From Pseudanabaena sp. UWO311 (GTDB lineage Bacteria > Cyanobacteriota > Cyanobacteriia > Pseudanabaenales > Pseudanabaenaceae), in NCBI RefSeq assembly GCF_006937785.1, contig NZ_SJEE01000010.1:1-64000 (forward strand): a stretch of 64,000 nucleotides of DNA. Reading direction: 5' to 3'. A program made the translations under genes and the position numbers. Shown piece after piece: positions 16,577 through 25,641 of the stretch (the first letter of the stretch is position 1; each line of letters starts with the position of its first letter). The notes under the pieces are model-generated. The model saw only the letters and a program-made list of their open reading frames with translations. It searched no databases and had not been told where the DNA came from.

Positions 16577-17385
16577 AGGTTCCACCTCTTAAGTATTTGT
16601 TCGAGTTTACCCTCTTGACGCATCTCTGTTAAAGTCTTATCTACAGCTTTTTTAAGTGATACATCATCTTTGTTGACGATCGCGACTAGACGAATTGGAA
16701 TTAACGGCTCCCCAACAATTATAAAGTTGGGATTGTTGCGTACTTGCCATACTGCCACAGGTTCGTCAAGGATCATGGCATCAAGTTGGCGATCGCGTAA
16801 TTGGATCACCATCCGATCAAGATCCCGTGACGAAAAAAGGCGAATGGCGTTGCCTCTATTTTTATTATAGGTTTCGGCGATCGCAGCGCCTCCGCTATTT
16901 GCCACAACCCCAACTCGCTTGCCGATCATATCGCGCAAGGATTTGATTTGTGTTCCATCAGCCCTAATCAATAAACGCTGAGAACTACGATAATATGGTG
17001 TCGTTTCAATGAATTTGCCTTTATTATCTCCTGATTCCAAGGCTCCTTCTTCCCTTGCACTAAGAAGAATATCAACTTGTCGTGATGCCAAATTTTCGGG
17101 CTGGGTTGTCCAAGGAATATTAATTGGACGTGGCTCAATGTTTAGCCTTGCAGCAATTTCTTGAATAATTTCTAGCTCAAAGCCATCATAAAACTGGGTC
17201 TTAGCATTCCAAAACATATAGGGTCCACCGATCGCAGCATCGATTCCCACCCGTAGATGTCCGCGTCGCATGACGATACCGAGGCTGCTATCTTCAGCAA
17301 ATACTGGCGATGTAACGCTAACTACACTCAGACATAAACCTGTGTAAATTGCAAAGCCAGCGATTTTTTTGGCAAATTTAAACAT
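16489..17385 (-). CDS. Periplasmic solute-binding protein of the amino-acid/bacterial family 3 type
   Basis: About 298 residues from the ATG at 17385; a TTG 15 bases further upstream is less likely. A signal peptide is evident (AGFAIYTGLCLSVVSVTSPVFAED). Then come LGIVMRRGHLRVGIDAAIGGPY, DGFELEIIQEIAARL and RVGVVANSGGAAIAET, the two-lobed binding fold. No ABC permease or ATPase is nearby, so it may serve a remote transporter or act as a sensor. It is the first gene of the minus-strand operon, and its 3' end overlaps the J-domain gene. Confidence 0.85.
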   Translation of the reverse strand: MFKFAKKIAGFAIYTGLCLSVVSVTSPVFAEDSSLGIVMRRGHLRVGIDAAIGGPYMFWNAKTQFYDGFELEIIQEIAARLNIEPRPINIPWTTQPENLASRQVDILLSAREEGALESGDNKGKFIETTPYYRSSQRLLIRADGTQIKSLRDMIGKRVGVVANSGGAAIAETYNKNRGNAIRLFSSRDLDRMVIQLRDRQLDAMILDEPVAVWQVRNNPNFIIVGEPLIPIRLVAIVNKDDVSLKKAVDKTLTEMRQEGKLEQILKRWNLWESQKTLKSTKDLPVTVLAIITPYSVYQ

Positions 17386-17528
17386 TAATTTTTTAGTCAA
17401 GCGATCACTACAAATATACCAATATCGCTATCATTCATTTGGTTTAGATAAAGTGATGCTCATGTGCTATGACTGCTATTACTTAGCAAATACCTAATGC
17501 CCATTTTATTCGGGTGGCTCCAAAATTT

Positions 17529-18530
17529 ATGATGTGTAAAGTACTTATTCCTCAAAGTAACTTTTTGATTGCCAAAACGACTAAGCTAAGTCGGCATACA
17601 TATCTCGACTGTACATTGACAATCTTGATATGTACTTCTTTGAGTGTGACAATACCAAGCTATTTTTTGCCCTTAGAGACGATCTCGCAAACTTGGCTAG
17701 TAGCTCAGTTTAGCGGCACTAATTTTGGCTTAGGTCTACCCAAAACTGCAAGCACAGGCGGAGGTACAAGACTTGTCAATCCCGACTTAGAAATTGATAG
17801 AGCTGTCCCTATCACTCCCCCAAGAACGCTTAGAGGTGGTGCTTCATCTGCCCCTATCGATAGACAACCACAACTATTGAGAGAGCAGCAACTACCATTA
17901 CTGATCTTGATTACACCTGAAGATGGGGCAAAGACAGCGATTTCACAACCTACGCTTTATTGGCATTTGCACGACAAAAATGCTCCAGCTTCTGCATCAG
18001 AAATTGATAATCTCGAAAATAATTCGTCTAAAGTAAACGCAAAAAATCTCTTTGCAGGGAAGCTTAGCCTCACCACCTCAGAGGGAGATAAATCGATTAC
18101 GATTTTTCAAACTGATCTAAAAATGTCCAGCGGTTTATCTAGCTTCAAAATACCGATCGTCGCTTCTTTGCAACCATCTAAAACCTATCGTTGGCAAATC
18201 ACTGTAAAGGATAAACGTGCCAAGGAAGTTACGGCAAGCGGCTGGATTGTTTATACGCCACCTAATGATAATCTTCAAAAATCCTTGATGCGTGCCTTGA
18301 CTATTCGCGATCGCGCCAAGATTTATGCTGAAGCAGGATATTGGTTTGAGGCGATCGATGGCTATACCCGTTGGCTAAACTTTAAACCCGAAGATCTAAA
18401 AGCTAGAACCGCCAAAAATGAAATTTTGAAATCAGGATTTGTAACCAATAAAAACTTGGATTTTGATTCTTTTATTGGTTTATTAAATGCCGATACGCCA
18501 AAAAACAAGCAAGTTGTTATAGATAAGTAA
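17529..18530 (+). CDS. DUF928 domain protein
   Basis: About 333 residues from the ATG at 17529; GTG at 17514 and ATG at 17532 are alternatives, with no strong SD. A hydrophobic export segment (YLDCTLTILICTSLSVTIPSYFL) is followed by a Gly/Pro-rich part and the DUF928 core: LPLLILITPEDGAKTAISQPTLYWHL, TYRWQITVKDKRAKEV, AKIYAEAGYWFEAIDGYTRW. The family is largely cyanobacterial and often neighbours CHAT, TPR and haemagglutinin genes; its biochemical role is unknown. It probably forms a transcription unit with the GT4 gene 52 bp downstream. Confidence 0.8.
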   Translation: MMCKVLIPQSNFLIAKTTKLSRHTYLDCTLTILICTSLSVTIPSYFLPLETISQTWLVAQFSGTNFGLGLPKTASTGGGTRLVNPDLEIDRAVPITPPRTLRGGASSAPIDRQPQLLREQQLPLLILITPEDGAKTAISQPTLYWHLHDKNAPASASEIDNLENNSSKVNAKNLFAGKLSLTTSEGDKSITIFQTDLKMSSGLSSFKIPIVASLQPSKTYRWQITVKDKRAKEVTASGWIVYTPPNDNLQKSLMRALTIRDRAKIYAEAGYWFEAIDGYTRWLNFKPEDLKARTAKNEILKSGFVTNKNLDFDSFIGLLNADTPKNKQVVIDK

Positions 18531-18581
18531 ATTACAGACCGCACCGCAAAGAATTACTCAAAGTTGACTACACTACCAGAC

Positions 18582-19730
18582 ATGAATACAAAAAAAATTT
18601 TGTTTGTGAGCTATACCGCAGTCTTAGGTGGGGGAGAGCTTTGTTTACTCGACTTTGCCCATGCTTATCGTGAGACTAGTCAAGTAGTGTTATTAACTGA
18701 TGGCATCTTAAAAAATCGACTCGAAGATTTAGGCGTAAAGGTTGAGGTTATGCAAGCATCGCGATCGCTAGCGGATGTGAAAGTATCAAGTGGATTGGCT
18801 TCGCTCAAATCCATCGGTGATTTATGGCGATTGGGTAAGCAAATAGCCCAAAAGAGCAAAGATTTTGACTTGATTCATGCCAATAACCAGAAAGGGTTTG
18901 TGGTATCGGCGATCGCAAGATTATTTGGCGGTGCGCCTGTGGTTTGGCACTTACATGATATTTTAACCTCTGATATTTTTAGCTCCACTAATCGTCGTAT
19001 TGCAGTAACTTTGGCAAATTGGTTTGCCACGCGAGTAATTGTTAATTCCCAAGCTACAGGTGAAGCTTTTCTTGCCGTAGGTGGGAAGCGACAATTATTA
19101 CGTACGGTTTATAACGGATTTAATGTTGAAACATTTGATCAAATTAATGACTATCAAAAGAACTTACGGGAAGAATTAGGGATTCCTCGCGATCGCAATT
19201 TGATTGGTATGTTTAGTCGTTTATCTTATTGGAAAGGACAACATATTTTGCTGGAAGCCGCGAGTAAGCTCCCTGATGTGCATGTTTTATTAGTTGGTGA
19301 TGCTCTTTTTGGCGAATTTGAGTATACGGAGAAATTAGAAAAAATTGCAGCGAGAGAAAGTTTGCAAGGGCGCGTACATTGGCTAGGATTCCGTCAAGAT
19401 ATTCCTGCATTAATGAAAGCTTGTGATGCGATCGCCCATTGTTCGACTGCTCCCGAACCCTTTGGTAGAGTAATCGTGGAGGCGCAATTATCAAAACGTC
19501 CTGCGATCGCTACCATCGGCGGCGGGACTTGCGAAATTATTGAAAATGGGATTACAGGCTTACTGATTCCACCAAATGATCCGCAATTACTTGCTGATGC
19601 TATGCAAGAAATTTTTAGCGATCTTGCTGCTACTCAGAGAATAGTCGAAACTGCCTATATCCAAGCCCAAGCTAAATTTTCGATTCCTTCAGTTTGTCAA
19701 GCTTTTGAAATGGCGATCGCAGGTGTTTAG
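18582..19730 (+). CDS. GT4-family glycosyltransferase
   Basis: 382 residues from the ATG at 18582; a TTG 18 bases upstream is less likely. It has MNTKKILFVSYTAVLGGGELCLLDFA with the GGxE loop of GT-B enzymes, then VIVNSQATGEAFL, LIGMFSRLSYWKGQH, LLVGDALFGE, and PEPFGRVIVEAQLSKRPAIATIGGGTCEII with the EX7E pair. It stands apart from both glycan clusters. The donor is not known. Confidence 0.9.
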   Translation: MNTKKILFVSYTAVLGGGELCLLDFAHAYRETSQVVLLTDGILKNRLEDLGVKVEVMQASRSLADVKVSSGLASLKSIGDLWRLGKQIAQKSKDFDLIHANNQKGFVVSAIARLFGGAPVVWHLHDILTSDIFSSTNRRIAVTLANWFATRVIVNSQATGEAFLAVGGKRQLLRTVYNGFNVETFDQINDYQKNLREELGIPRDRNLIGMFSRLSYWKGQHILLEAASKLPDVHVLLVGDALFGEFEYTEKLEKIAARESLQGRVHWLGFRQDIPALMKACDAIAHCSTAPEPFGRVIVEAQLSKRPAIATIGGGTCEIIENGITGLLIPPNDPQLLADAMQEIFSDLAATQRIVETAYIQAQAKFSIPSVCQAFEMAIAGV

Positions 19731-19732
19731 TA

Positions 19733-19759
19733 TTAGAGTGGGTGCAAAGCGCCTACTCT
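19733..19759. repeat. Short imperfect hairpin after the GT4 gene
   Basis: TAGAGTGGGTGC and GCGCCTACTCTA pair with two mismatches around an AAA loop, immediately after the stop at 19728-19730. It resembles the GAA/AAA-loop palindromes elsewhere in the window but is weaker. It has no T-tract. Confidence 0.5.
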
Positions 19760-19882
19760 AAATGTATGTAATTTCGCAAAAGTCATCAAATATTGATAGA
19801 AAGCCTAATTAGCTCATCTATTGGGGTAATTGAGGCTGTAAGGTTAATCAAAGTATTTTTTTTAGATTAGTTGAGGCGTTAA

Positions 19883-20752
19883 ATGCTAACAGACAGCGAT
19901 CGCGTTCAGGTTCTAAGTGAAGCCCTGCCTTATATGCAGGAATTTTCAGGGCGTACCATTGTCGTCAAGTACGGCGGGGCAGCGATGAAAGAAGAAAACC
20001 TGCGACAGGACGTGATCCGAGATGTCGTGACGATGTCATTTATGGGACTGCGCCCCGTATTAGTTCATGGCGGGGGACCTGAAATCAATACATGGCTAAC
20101 GAAGCTCAACATCAAACCGCAGTTTATCGATGGTTTGCGTGTTACCGATGCTGAGACAATGGAAGTAGTGGAAATGGTATTAGTGGGGCGAGTCAACAAG
20201 CAGATTGTCGAAATGATTAATCTGGCTGGTGGTTCTGGTGTGGGGTTGTGTGGTAAAGATGGCAACTTGATTCGTGCTCGTCCACAGGGAAATGATGCGA
20301 TCGGCTTTGTCGGCGAAGTTAGTGGCATTAATATCGGTTTACTTTCAACCTTACTGGAAGCAGGACATATCCCTGTTGTGTCCAGTGTGGCAACCGATGA
20401 GACTGGTCAGTCCTACAACATCAATGCTGATACGGTTGCTGGTGAACTCGCCGCCGCCTTGGGAGCTGAAAAATTAATCTTGCTTACCGACATTGCAGGT
20501 ATTTTGCATGATTACAAAGATCCCAGCACTCTCTACCGTAGTTTGACGATCAGCAAGGCGAGAGAATTGATGAATAGCAATGTCGTCAGTGGTGGCATGA
20601 TTCCCAAAGTACAGTGTTGTGTGCGATCGCTAGCTCAAGGTGTGAAAGCAGCACATATTGTTGATGGTCGTGTGCCCCATTCACTGCTATTGGAAATTTT
20701 CACTAATAGTGGGGTTGGCTCAATGATTGTTGCTTCGGAAAACACGCTCTAA
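19883..20752 (+). CDS. argB: Acetylglutamate kinase
   Basis: 289 residues, the usual length. It shows [12 protein letters not shown] (substrate and phosphate loop), [39 protein letters not shown], and the C-terminal [26 protein letters not shown] and GGMIPKV, all diagnostic of ArgB. It phosphorylates N-acetyl-L-glutamate in arginine synthesis. In cyanobacteria this enzyme is activated by the PII protein GlnB, which binds the C-terminal region (known of the family). Confidence 0.97.
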   Translation: MLTDSDRVQVLSEALPYMQEFSGRTIVVKYGGAAMKEENLRQDVIRDVVTMSFMGLRPVLVHGGGPEINTWLTKLNIKPQFIDGLRVTDAETMEVVEMVLVGRVNKQIVEMINLAGGSGVGLCGKDGNLIRARPQGNDAIGFVGEVSGINIGLLSTLLEAGHIPVVSSVATDETGQSYNINADTVAGELAAALGAEKLILLTDIAGILHDYKDPSTLYRSLTISKARELMNSNVVSGGMIPKVQCCVRSLAQGVKAAHIVDGRVPHSLLLEIFTNSGVGSMIVASENTL

Positions 20753-20863
20753 GAAATCATTTAAGGATTAACTTTTGCTAGGGGCGAGTGGATCTAGGCA
20801 ATTTTTAAATGGTTTCTTAGAGATCAGGCGTGCTTCATAAGCCCTTATCTTTTGGATGAAATT

Positions 20864-21499
20864 ATGGCAGATGCTGATGATTCTGATAATCAACAAACTG
20901 TAGCGGATCAATCAAAGAGCGCCTCTGAATCAGCTCAATTTGATCCGTCAAAACCTAATACATTAAGAACCCTAATCTCACCTAAACGTGGGCAAACTGG
21001 ATCTAGTTTGCCCACGCTTAGGTTGCCCAGACTTAAATTGCCCAAATTTAAGTTGTCGAAACCTAAATTACCCTTCAAAAAAATCCATTTTCTCTGGTTG
21101 TGGCTAGCAATTATTTTGTTCAGCTATAGCTGTATGGGATATTTCCTTTCAGTATTGTTAACTATCCCAGCCCGACGGGATTTAGCGATCGCAGGCTTCG
21201 TGATCATCGGATTATTCCCAATTATTTCCGCCTTTGCTGACTATGCTCTGATGAAATGGAGCTATTTGATCAGTGGTCTTTTAGTTATTGGCGGTTTATT
21301 TTTCTTAGTACGGTTGAAGTTTAATCTTTTGCTTTTTGCGATCATTGCTTGGGTGGGTTTAACTGCAATTGCCTTTGTTGGGGATGTTTTGATTAGACAA
21401 CGCAAGTTATGGATCGCGATCAGCATATTGACAATTCCTTGTTTGATTGGACTAGGAATTGGCTATCAAGTATGGCGACTAGCTACTCAATGGAGTTAA
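20864..21499 (+). CDS. Multi-pass membrane protein with basic Pro-Leu repeat linker
   Basis: 211 residues from the ATG at 20864 (TTG at 20852 possible). The first 45 residues are polar and acidic. A striking basic tract of short repeats follows (LPTLRLPRLKLPKF then KLSKPKLPFKK), reading as LPxLxLP units. Then come four to five membrane helices (IHFLWLWLAIILFSYSC, LAIAGFVIIGLFPIISAF, YLISGLLVIGGLFFLV, LLFAIIAWVGLTAIAF, WIAISILTIPCLIGLGI). No family is recognised. It is followed at once by a strong bidirectional terminator shared with rpmF. Confidence 0.7.
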   Translation: MADADDSDNQQTVADQSKSASESAQFDPSKPNTLRTLISPKRGQTGSSLPTLRLPRLKLPKFKLSKPKLPFKKIHFLWLWLAIILFSYSCMGYFLSVLLTIPARRDLAIAGFVIIGLFPIISAFADYALMKWSYLISGLLVIGGLFFLVRLKFNLLLFAIIAWVGLTAIAFVGDVLIRQRKLWIAISILTIPCLIGLGIGYQVWRLATQWS

Positions 21500-21500
21500 A

Positions 21501-21532
21501 TCAAAAAAAGCGAGCTTAGCTCGCTTTTTTGA
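21501..21532. terminator. Bidirectional intrinsic terminator between converging genes
   Basis: AGCGAGC and GCTCGCT pair around a TTA loop, flanked by seven A on the left and six T on the right. This gives a U-tract on both strands. It lies between the stops of the membrane protein gene (plus) and rpmF (minus). Confidence 0.9.
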
Positions 21533-21709
21533 TTACTCTTCTGTTTCAGCCTCTTCAGCCATTGGATAGACAAAACCATCATTTTTGCCTGAGAGGATGG
21601 ACTTACCTAAAGAAATAGCTTTTTGAGCATGAACTGCGGCTTTCCTCTTCCATACTGCTTTGCGGCTATCTCTCTTAGATTTAGAAGTTTTCTTCTTGGG
21701 TACTGCCAT
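21533..21709 (-). CDS. rpmF: 50S ribosomal protein L32
   Basis: 58 residues. It begins [20 protein letters not shown], the hallmark bL32 N-terminus, and has [20 protein letters not shown] in the middle. It ends in a short acidic tail (AEEAETEE). The zinc-binding cysteines of some L32 forms are absent, as in other cyanobacteria. It is a structural component of the large ribosomal subunit near the peptidyl-transferase exit region. It is a single-gene unit ending at the bidirectional terminator. Confidence 0.95.
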   Translation of the reverse strand: MAVPKKKTSKSKRDSRKAVWKRKAAVHAQKAISLGKSILSGKNDGFVYPMAEEAETEE

Positions 21710-21816
21710 GACGTGATCCCTATATTAAATGTGATTATTTTCTAGTTAGAAAATTTTTGACAACCTTTCTATCATAAGCGAAATCATGAATGTTGCGAAC
21801 ACAATTTTGATTGTCT

Positions 21817-21872
21817 AAGCAATTTTGGTGTTTGCTGCGCCTAGCTAGGCGCAACAAACACCAAAATTGCTT
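21817..21872. repeat. 56-bp near-perfect palindrome
   Basis: The arms of 28 bp (21817-21844 and 21845-21872) match at 27 positions with no loop; the centre is CTAGCTAG. On the plus strand six T follow, but both neighbouring genes are on the minus strand. It is one of the longest members of the palindrome set. Confidence 0.85.
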
Positions 21873-21886
21873 TTTTGAATTAGAAC

Positions 21887-22858
21887 TTAGTCTTTATGAC
21901 GCGAAGCTTTTATTTGATCGATAAAAAACTCTTCGAGAGTTTGGCGGGCTAGCTCGATCGCGATCGCCTTAGCCCCAATACTAGCGATATAGGTCAAAAA
22001 CTCTGGCAAATCCTTAGCTAATTGACCATGCCAAGTATCATTTTGGAAAATTAAATGTTCCAACCAAGGTTGCAACTCTGACTCAGAGCCACCATGACCG
22101 CTGACTTGATAGGACTGCTCTGTCCCCAACAACTCATTTAAAGTTCCCATCGCCACAAGTTCGCCTTTGTTGAGAATACCTATGCGATCGCAGATCAGCT
22201 CCACATCAGACAAAATATGGCTGTTAAAAAATACAGTTTTACCCTGATTCTTGAGCATCAAGATAATTTCGCGCACCTGATATCGCCCAACAGGATCAAG
22301 CCCAGACATTGGCTCGTCAAGAAATACAATTTCAGGATCATTGATGAGAGCTTGTGCTACGCCAATTCTCTGCACCATACCTTTAGAATATTGGCGCAAT
22401 TGTTTTTTTCGAGCTACTGACTGTGATAGACCAACAAGATCTAACAGATCAGCAATGCGCTGGCGGCGTAATGTCGGCGCAACCCCAAACAAACTGCCAA
22501 TAAAATCCAGTAGTTCCCAGCCAGTCAAATAGTCGTAGTAATAAGCATTTTCAGGTAAATAACCGATTGACTGCTTAGCCGTGCGATCGCCTAGGGGATA
22601 TCCTAAAATTTCACCAGTTCCTGCTGTGGGCTTCACAATACCCAACAAAATCTTTAATAATGTGGTTTTACCTGCCCCATTAGGACCTAACACACCAAAG
22701 GTTTCGCCTTGGCGAATGGTTAATGAAAAATCCTGTAAAGAACTAATTTTTTGATTTAACCAAAAGCCAGTACGATAAGTTTTGCTCAAACCATCTGCCA
22801 CAATGGCGTTGCTCTGAATAATCTGAGTCTGGGATTCATTAGTCAATACTTCTACCAT
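21887..22858 (-). CDS. ABC transporter ATP-binding protein (ABC-2/DrrA-type)
   Basis: 323 residues. The Walker A motif is GVLGPNGAGKTTLLKIL. The signature is LRQYSKGMVQRIGVAQALI, with YSKGM in place of LSGGQ as in drug/lipid exporter ATPases. Walker B is EIVFLDEPMSGLDPVGR, followed by the H-loop HILSDVELICDRI. A C-terminal regulatory extension follows. No permease gene is adjacent, so its membrane partner must be encoded elsewhere. Confidence 0.9.
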   Translation of the reverse strand: MVEVLTNESQTQIIQSNAIVADGLSKTYRTGFWLNQKISSLQDFSLTIRQGETFGVLGPNGAGKTTLLKILLGIVKPTAGTGEILGYPLGDRTAKQSIGYLPENAYYYDYLTGWELLDFIGSLFGVAPTLRRQRIADLLDLVGLSQSVARKKQLRQYSKGMVQRIGVAQALINDPEIVFLDEPMSGLDPVGRYQVREIILMLKNQGKTVFFNSHILSDVELICDRIGILNKGELVAMGTLNELLGTEQSYQVSGHGGSESELQPWLEHLIFQNDTWHGQLAKDLPEFLTYIASIGAKAIAIELARQTLEEFFIDQIKASRHKD

Positions 22859-23003
22859 AGCTGCCGATCAAAGCTGCAAAGTTCATGCTTTAAAACATTA
22901 TTTTAACGTCAGTTCGGGTTAATTTAAAAATGAGGATAATCTTGATGTCTACACAATTTCTGCCCCACACCTTCAATTCTTGAATCACAAGGATTCACAT
23001 ACC

Positions 23004-23082
23004 TAATACCAAATAAAAAAATGGCTACGCTATTTCTTAATTTAAAAACCCTTACTGGGTCTGTTTTTTTGATTTTGGTATA
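23004..23082. mobile_element. 79-bp repeat with TAATACCAAA / TTTTGGTATAA ends
   Basis: The ends are inverted (TAATACCAAAT at the left, ATTTTGGTATAA at the right). The left end continues into ATGGCTACG, which is also found, inverted, near the right end of the 24388-24596 element. It is a likely non-autonomous element. The whole 22859-23274 gap holds only this and the palindrome at 23104. Confidence 0.55.
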
Positions 23083-23103
23083 AGTCCCTGTGCAGAATAA
23101 GTG

Positions 23104-23148
23104 AAACCCTTAAGGTTGCGCCCCTGCGGGGCGCAACCTTAAGGGTTT
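23104..23148. repeat. Perfect 21-bp-stem palindrome
   Basis: Arms 23104-23124 and 23128-23148 are exactly complementary with a TGC loop. The core TTGCGCCCC is the same as in 13278-13326, but the outer stem is unrelated. No T-tract is present. Confidence 0.85.
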
Positions 23149-23274
23149 GGGGTGTAATTAATTAAGCGTGTCTACTTATTTAGAAGAAAGATAAAAATAG
23201 TTAGTCCGCTAATAGGTATGTGTCAATAGATAACCTATACAATGTAATCAAACAAGGCTAGATAGCGCCCAGCT

Positions 23275-24318
23275 ATGAGTAACATTTTTTTGCTGCCACC
23301 AAACCTAGACAAGAAGGAGCGTTTTGCTGCTTCTTGGGAATATTTGCTAGAAAACATTCCAGACTTAGGTCAAGATTTCGTTGACTTTTTAACACAGCGA
23401 TCGGGCAAGCCAAGTTCAACCTTTGTTAAATCTGTTAGCCATCCTTTTTTTGCGTCAAGCATCCAGCCTGATATACTTTTGGAGTGTCAAGACTTTGATA
23501 TTATCTGTGATCATCGCTTGGAGAGCCAGCTAAACAAGCTCTCTTTAGACTCATTATTCATTTTGGCTAAGTCTCAAACTAAGAAGACCTATATCGCAGT
23601 AATTAGTAATAGTTATTGCTTAATCGAACCTGAGGTTTTAGCTGGGGTTTTAGCAAAACAATATTATCTCCAGCCATATGATGATACAAATTCATCTATG
23701 CCATATTTTTGCTGGCAAGATGTATATGTTTTGGTAGCTCAGAAGCAAGAACGCCTTGCCCATGAGTTTGCTGAATACATGCATTTCATGGATATGCAAC
23801 CTTGGCAGCATAGTGAATGGGGTAATTTGTTTCTTAATCCTGATGTAGCAAAAACTTTTAGTCAGCAATGGGCGCAAACAATCGATTATTTCCGAGAAAT
23901 GGAGATTGACGCTAAGCCGAGTGGTTATAGTGCTTTAGAGGTCATTTATCCTCTACCTTGGTTGCAATTGCTTTATATCTATGTAGCAAGATCTGTTAGT
24001 CATAACGATCTCCAAGCTGTGAGTCCCTATCTTGTAGCGACAATTTGGATTAAGGGGGATGCAAAAACTCAGATTCAGGCTTTTCATGGCATTTCTGATC
24101 GCTTTACACTACCAGATAATAATCATATTACAGTTGAGATTAGAGCGAGTTTGGCAGATGGTCTATGGACAACCAAAGCTGGTAACAGACCTAAACTAGC
24201 TGCGACATATTACACATCTCTTGATCGTCTTGTAGCTTTAGATTCTCTGCAAATCCAGCAAAACTTGTTGGCTTTTTCTAAGGCAGTTTTTGTCCATGCT
24301 CAAAGCATATCAAGCTAA
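23275..24318 (+). CDS. Hypothetical protein, weak PD-(D/E)XK-like N-terminal pattern
   Basis: 347 residues with no recognised family. The first 130 residues show WEYLLEN, then IQPDILLE, then DIICDHRLES and LFILAKSQTKKTYIAVIS. This order (acidic helix, P-D strand, acidic-x-basic strand, hydrophobic strand) resembles PD-(D/E)XK nucleases, with D79-H80-R81 in the place of E-x-K. If real, the site is altered. The rest contains YLVATIWIKGDAKTQIQ and is unassigned. Related inverted-end elements bracket it on both sides (23004-23082 and 24388-24596). It could be a recent insertion or defence gene; this is tentative. Confidence 0.5.
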   Translation: MSNIFLLPPNLDKKERFAASWEYLLENIPDLGQDFVDFLTQRSGKPSSTFVKSVSHPFFASSIQPDILLECQDFDIICDHRLESQLNKLSLDSLFILAKSQTKKTYIAVISNSYCLIEPEVLAGVLAKQYYLQPYDDTNSSMPYFCWQDVYVLVAQKQERLAHEFAEYMHFMDMQPWQHSEWGNLFLNPDVAKTFSQQWAQTIDYFREMEIDAKPSGYSALEVIYPLPWLQLLYIYVARSVSHNDLQAVSPYLVATIWIKGDAKTQIQAFHGISDRFTLPDNNHITVEIRASLADGLWTTKAGNRPKLAATYYTSLDRLVALDSLQIQQNLLAFSKAVFVHAQSISS

Positions 24319-24387
24319 AGGCAATCAACGCCTTGAGCTTGAATTCGTAAGGTGGGCATTGCCCCATCTACTGTTTTTATCTGTTTT

Positions 24388-24596
24388 TATACCAATTCAC
24401 GAAAGTATAGCTACACTTTCGTGAATTAAGAACCAAATCCTGTAAGGGTTTTACAGCGCTTTGCGCGCAAACCCAAACCAAGATAAATTTAGAAAGCGTT
24501 GCGAAGCAACGCTTTCTAAATTTATCTTGTGGCTCGTTTAATCGGCAATTGCTGTAAAAACAAAAAATGTCGTAGCCATGTTTTGTTTTGGTATTA
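24388..24596. mobile_element. 209-bp composite element with two internal hairpins
   Basis: It begins TATACCAA at 24388 and ends TTGGTATT at about 24596. The right end reads, inverted, TAATACCAAAACAAAACATG and then GCTACG, like the element at 23004. Inside are a 13-bp hairpin (24394-24427) and a perfect 24-bp-stem palindrome (24479-24529, GAA loop). The right end supplies the TAA stop of the ABC ATPase gene. Confidence 0.6.
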
Positions 24597-25490
24597 TTTA
24601 GAGCCTTGCGTGACTTCTACATAGATATTTTCAAGACGGACGGGTTGGCGCATAATCGAGTCAATTGTGATACCTTCAAAACATTCCAGAATTTCTTTTA
24701 GTTCCATTACTTTTGGGAGCCAAAAAGCTAGATCTCTCCCATAGTAGCGATGAGGGAAGCCCAACTCGAGCGCTCTAGCGATCGCTAAGTCTTCAGTGGG
24801 CGTGCAAATAATCGCAATTTCTTGAGCAGGGACATGTTTACGAAGTTCTTCTAGACTACCTTCAGCGAGCAAACTGCCCTGCTTAATAATGCCAATCCGC
24901 TGACAAAGACGCTCTGCCTCTTCTAGCATATGTGTAGTCAATAAAATCGCTGTATCTTGACTTCTAAGTTTACGAATCAATTCCCAAACTTCATAACGAG
25001 CTTCAATATCAAGTCCTGTTGTTGGTTCGTCGAGTACGACTAATTGTGGCTGATGGACAAGAGCGATCGCCATACTTAGACGACGTTGCATTCCACCACT
25101 GAGACTATCCGCAATACTTTTTGAGCGATCGCCTAGCCCCACTAACTCCAAACAATATTGTGCTTGTTTGCGACAAGCTTCATGACTAAGCCCATAGAGC
25201 TGTCCAAAAAATCGCAAATTCTCTTCACAAGTTAGACTTTTATAAAAAATATTTTCTTGTGGGGCAACGCCGATTAGCGATCGGGTTAAGCTGGATGCAT
25301 TTTGCCCGTTCATTGTGACACTGCCGTGATCGGATTGGATCAAACCACACAAAATACTAATCGTAGTGGTCTTGCCAGCACCGTTTGGGCCGAGTAATCC
25401 ATAGACTTCTCCAGGCTGGATAGCAAAACTTAAGTTCTGTAAAACTTGCTTTTTTCCATAAGATTTACAGATTTTGCGAACTTCTAGCAC
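24594..25490 (-). CDS. ABC transporter ATP-binding protein (ABC-2 type)
   Basis: 298 residues. It has Walker A GLLGPNGAGKTTTISILCGL, Q-loop APQENIF, signature DSLSGGMQRRLSMAIALV, Walker B LVVLDEPTTGLDIEARYEV, and switch His in LLTTHMLEEAERL. A C-terminal accessory domain of about 70 residues follows. This is a DrrA/CcmA-like exporter ATPase with no adjacent permease. Its stop codon TAA lies at the terminal repeat of the 24388-24596 element, so its last residues may have been set by that insertion. Confidence 0.9.
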   Translation of the reverse strand: MLEVRKICKSYGKKQVLQNLSFAIQPGEVYGLLGPNGAGKTTTISILCGLIQSDHGSVTMNGQNASSLTRSLIGVAPQENIFYKSLTCEENLRFFGQLYGLSHEACRKQAQYCLELVGLGDRSKSIADSLSGGMQRRLSMAIALVHQPQLVVLDEPTTGLDIEARYEVWELIRKLRSQDTAILLTTHMLEEAERLCQRIGIIKQGSLLAEGSLEELRKHVPAQEIAIICTPTEDLAIARALELGFPHRYYGRDLAFWLPKVMELKEILECFEGITIDSIMRQPVRLENIYVEVTQGSK

Positions 25491-25550
25491 AGGGGATGTA
25501 TCTCTTTAAAAGCAATGCCTAAAGTATAGCAACCGCTATTACAAAACTAC

Positions 25551-25587
25551 AAAAGTAGAAACTGCATAAAGTGTAGTTTCTACTTTT
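25551..25587. repeat. 13-bp stem-loop
   Basis: AAAAGTAGAAACT at 25551 pairs exactly with AGTTTCTACTTTT at 25575 around an 11-base loop. It lies between the start of the ABC gene and the end of the NACHT gene and has no clear T-tract. Confidence 0.7.
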
Positions 25588-25641
25588 ATACATAGCTATA
25601 GTTAGCAATTCAAATTCTTTACTTATAAAACCAAAAATAGT

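Noticed and set aside
13542-17385. Four-gene minus-strand operon as a possible novel signalling system
   Set aside because: The members are recognisable families and the neighbours are not linked by motif or known partnership. Listed as features only, apart from the overlap and the altered GGDEF.
24594-25490. ABC ATPase plus 21887 gene as an exporter operon
   Set aside because: Both are ATPases on the same strand but separated by other genes, and no permease is present.
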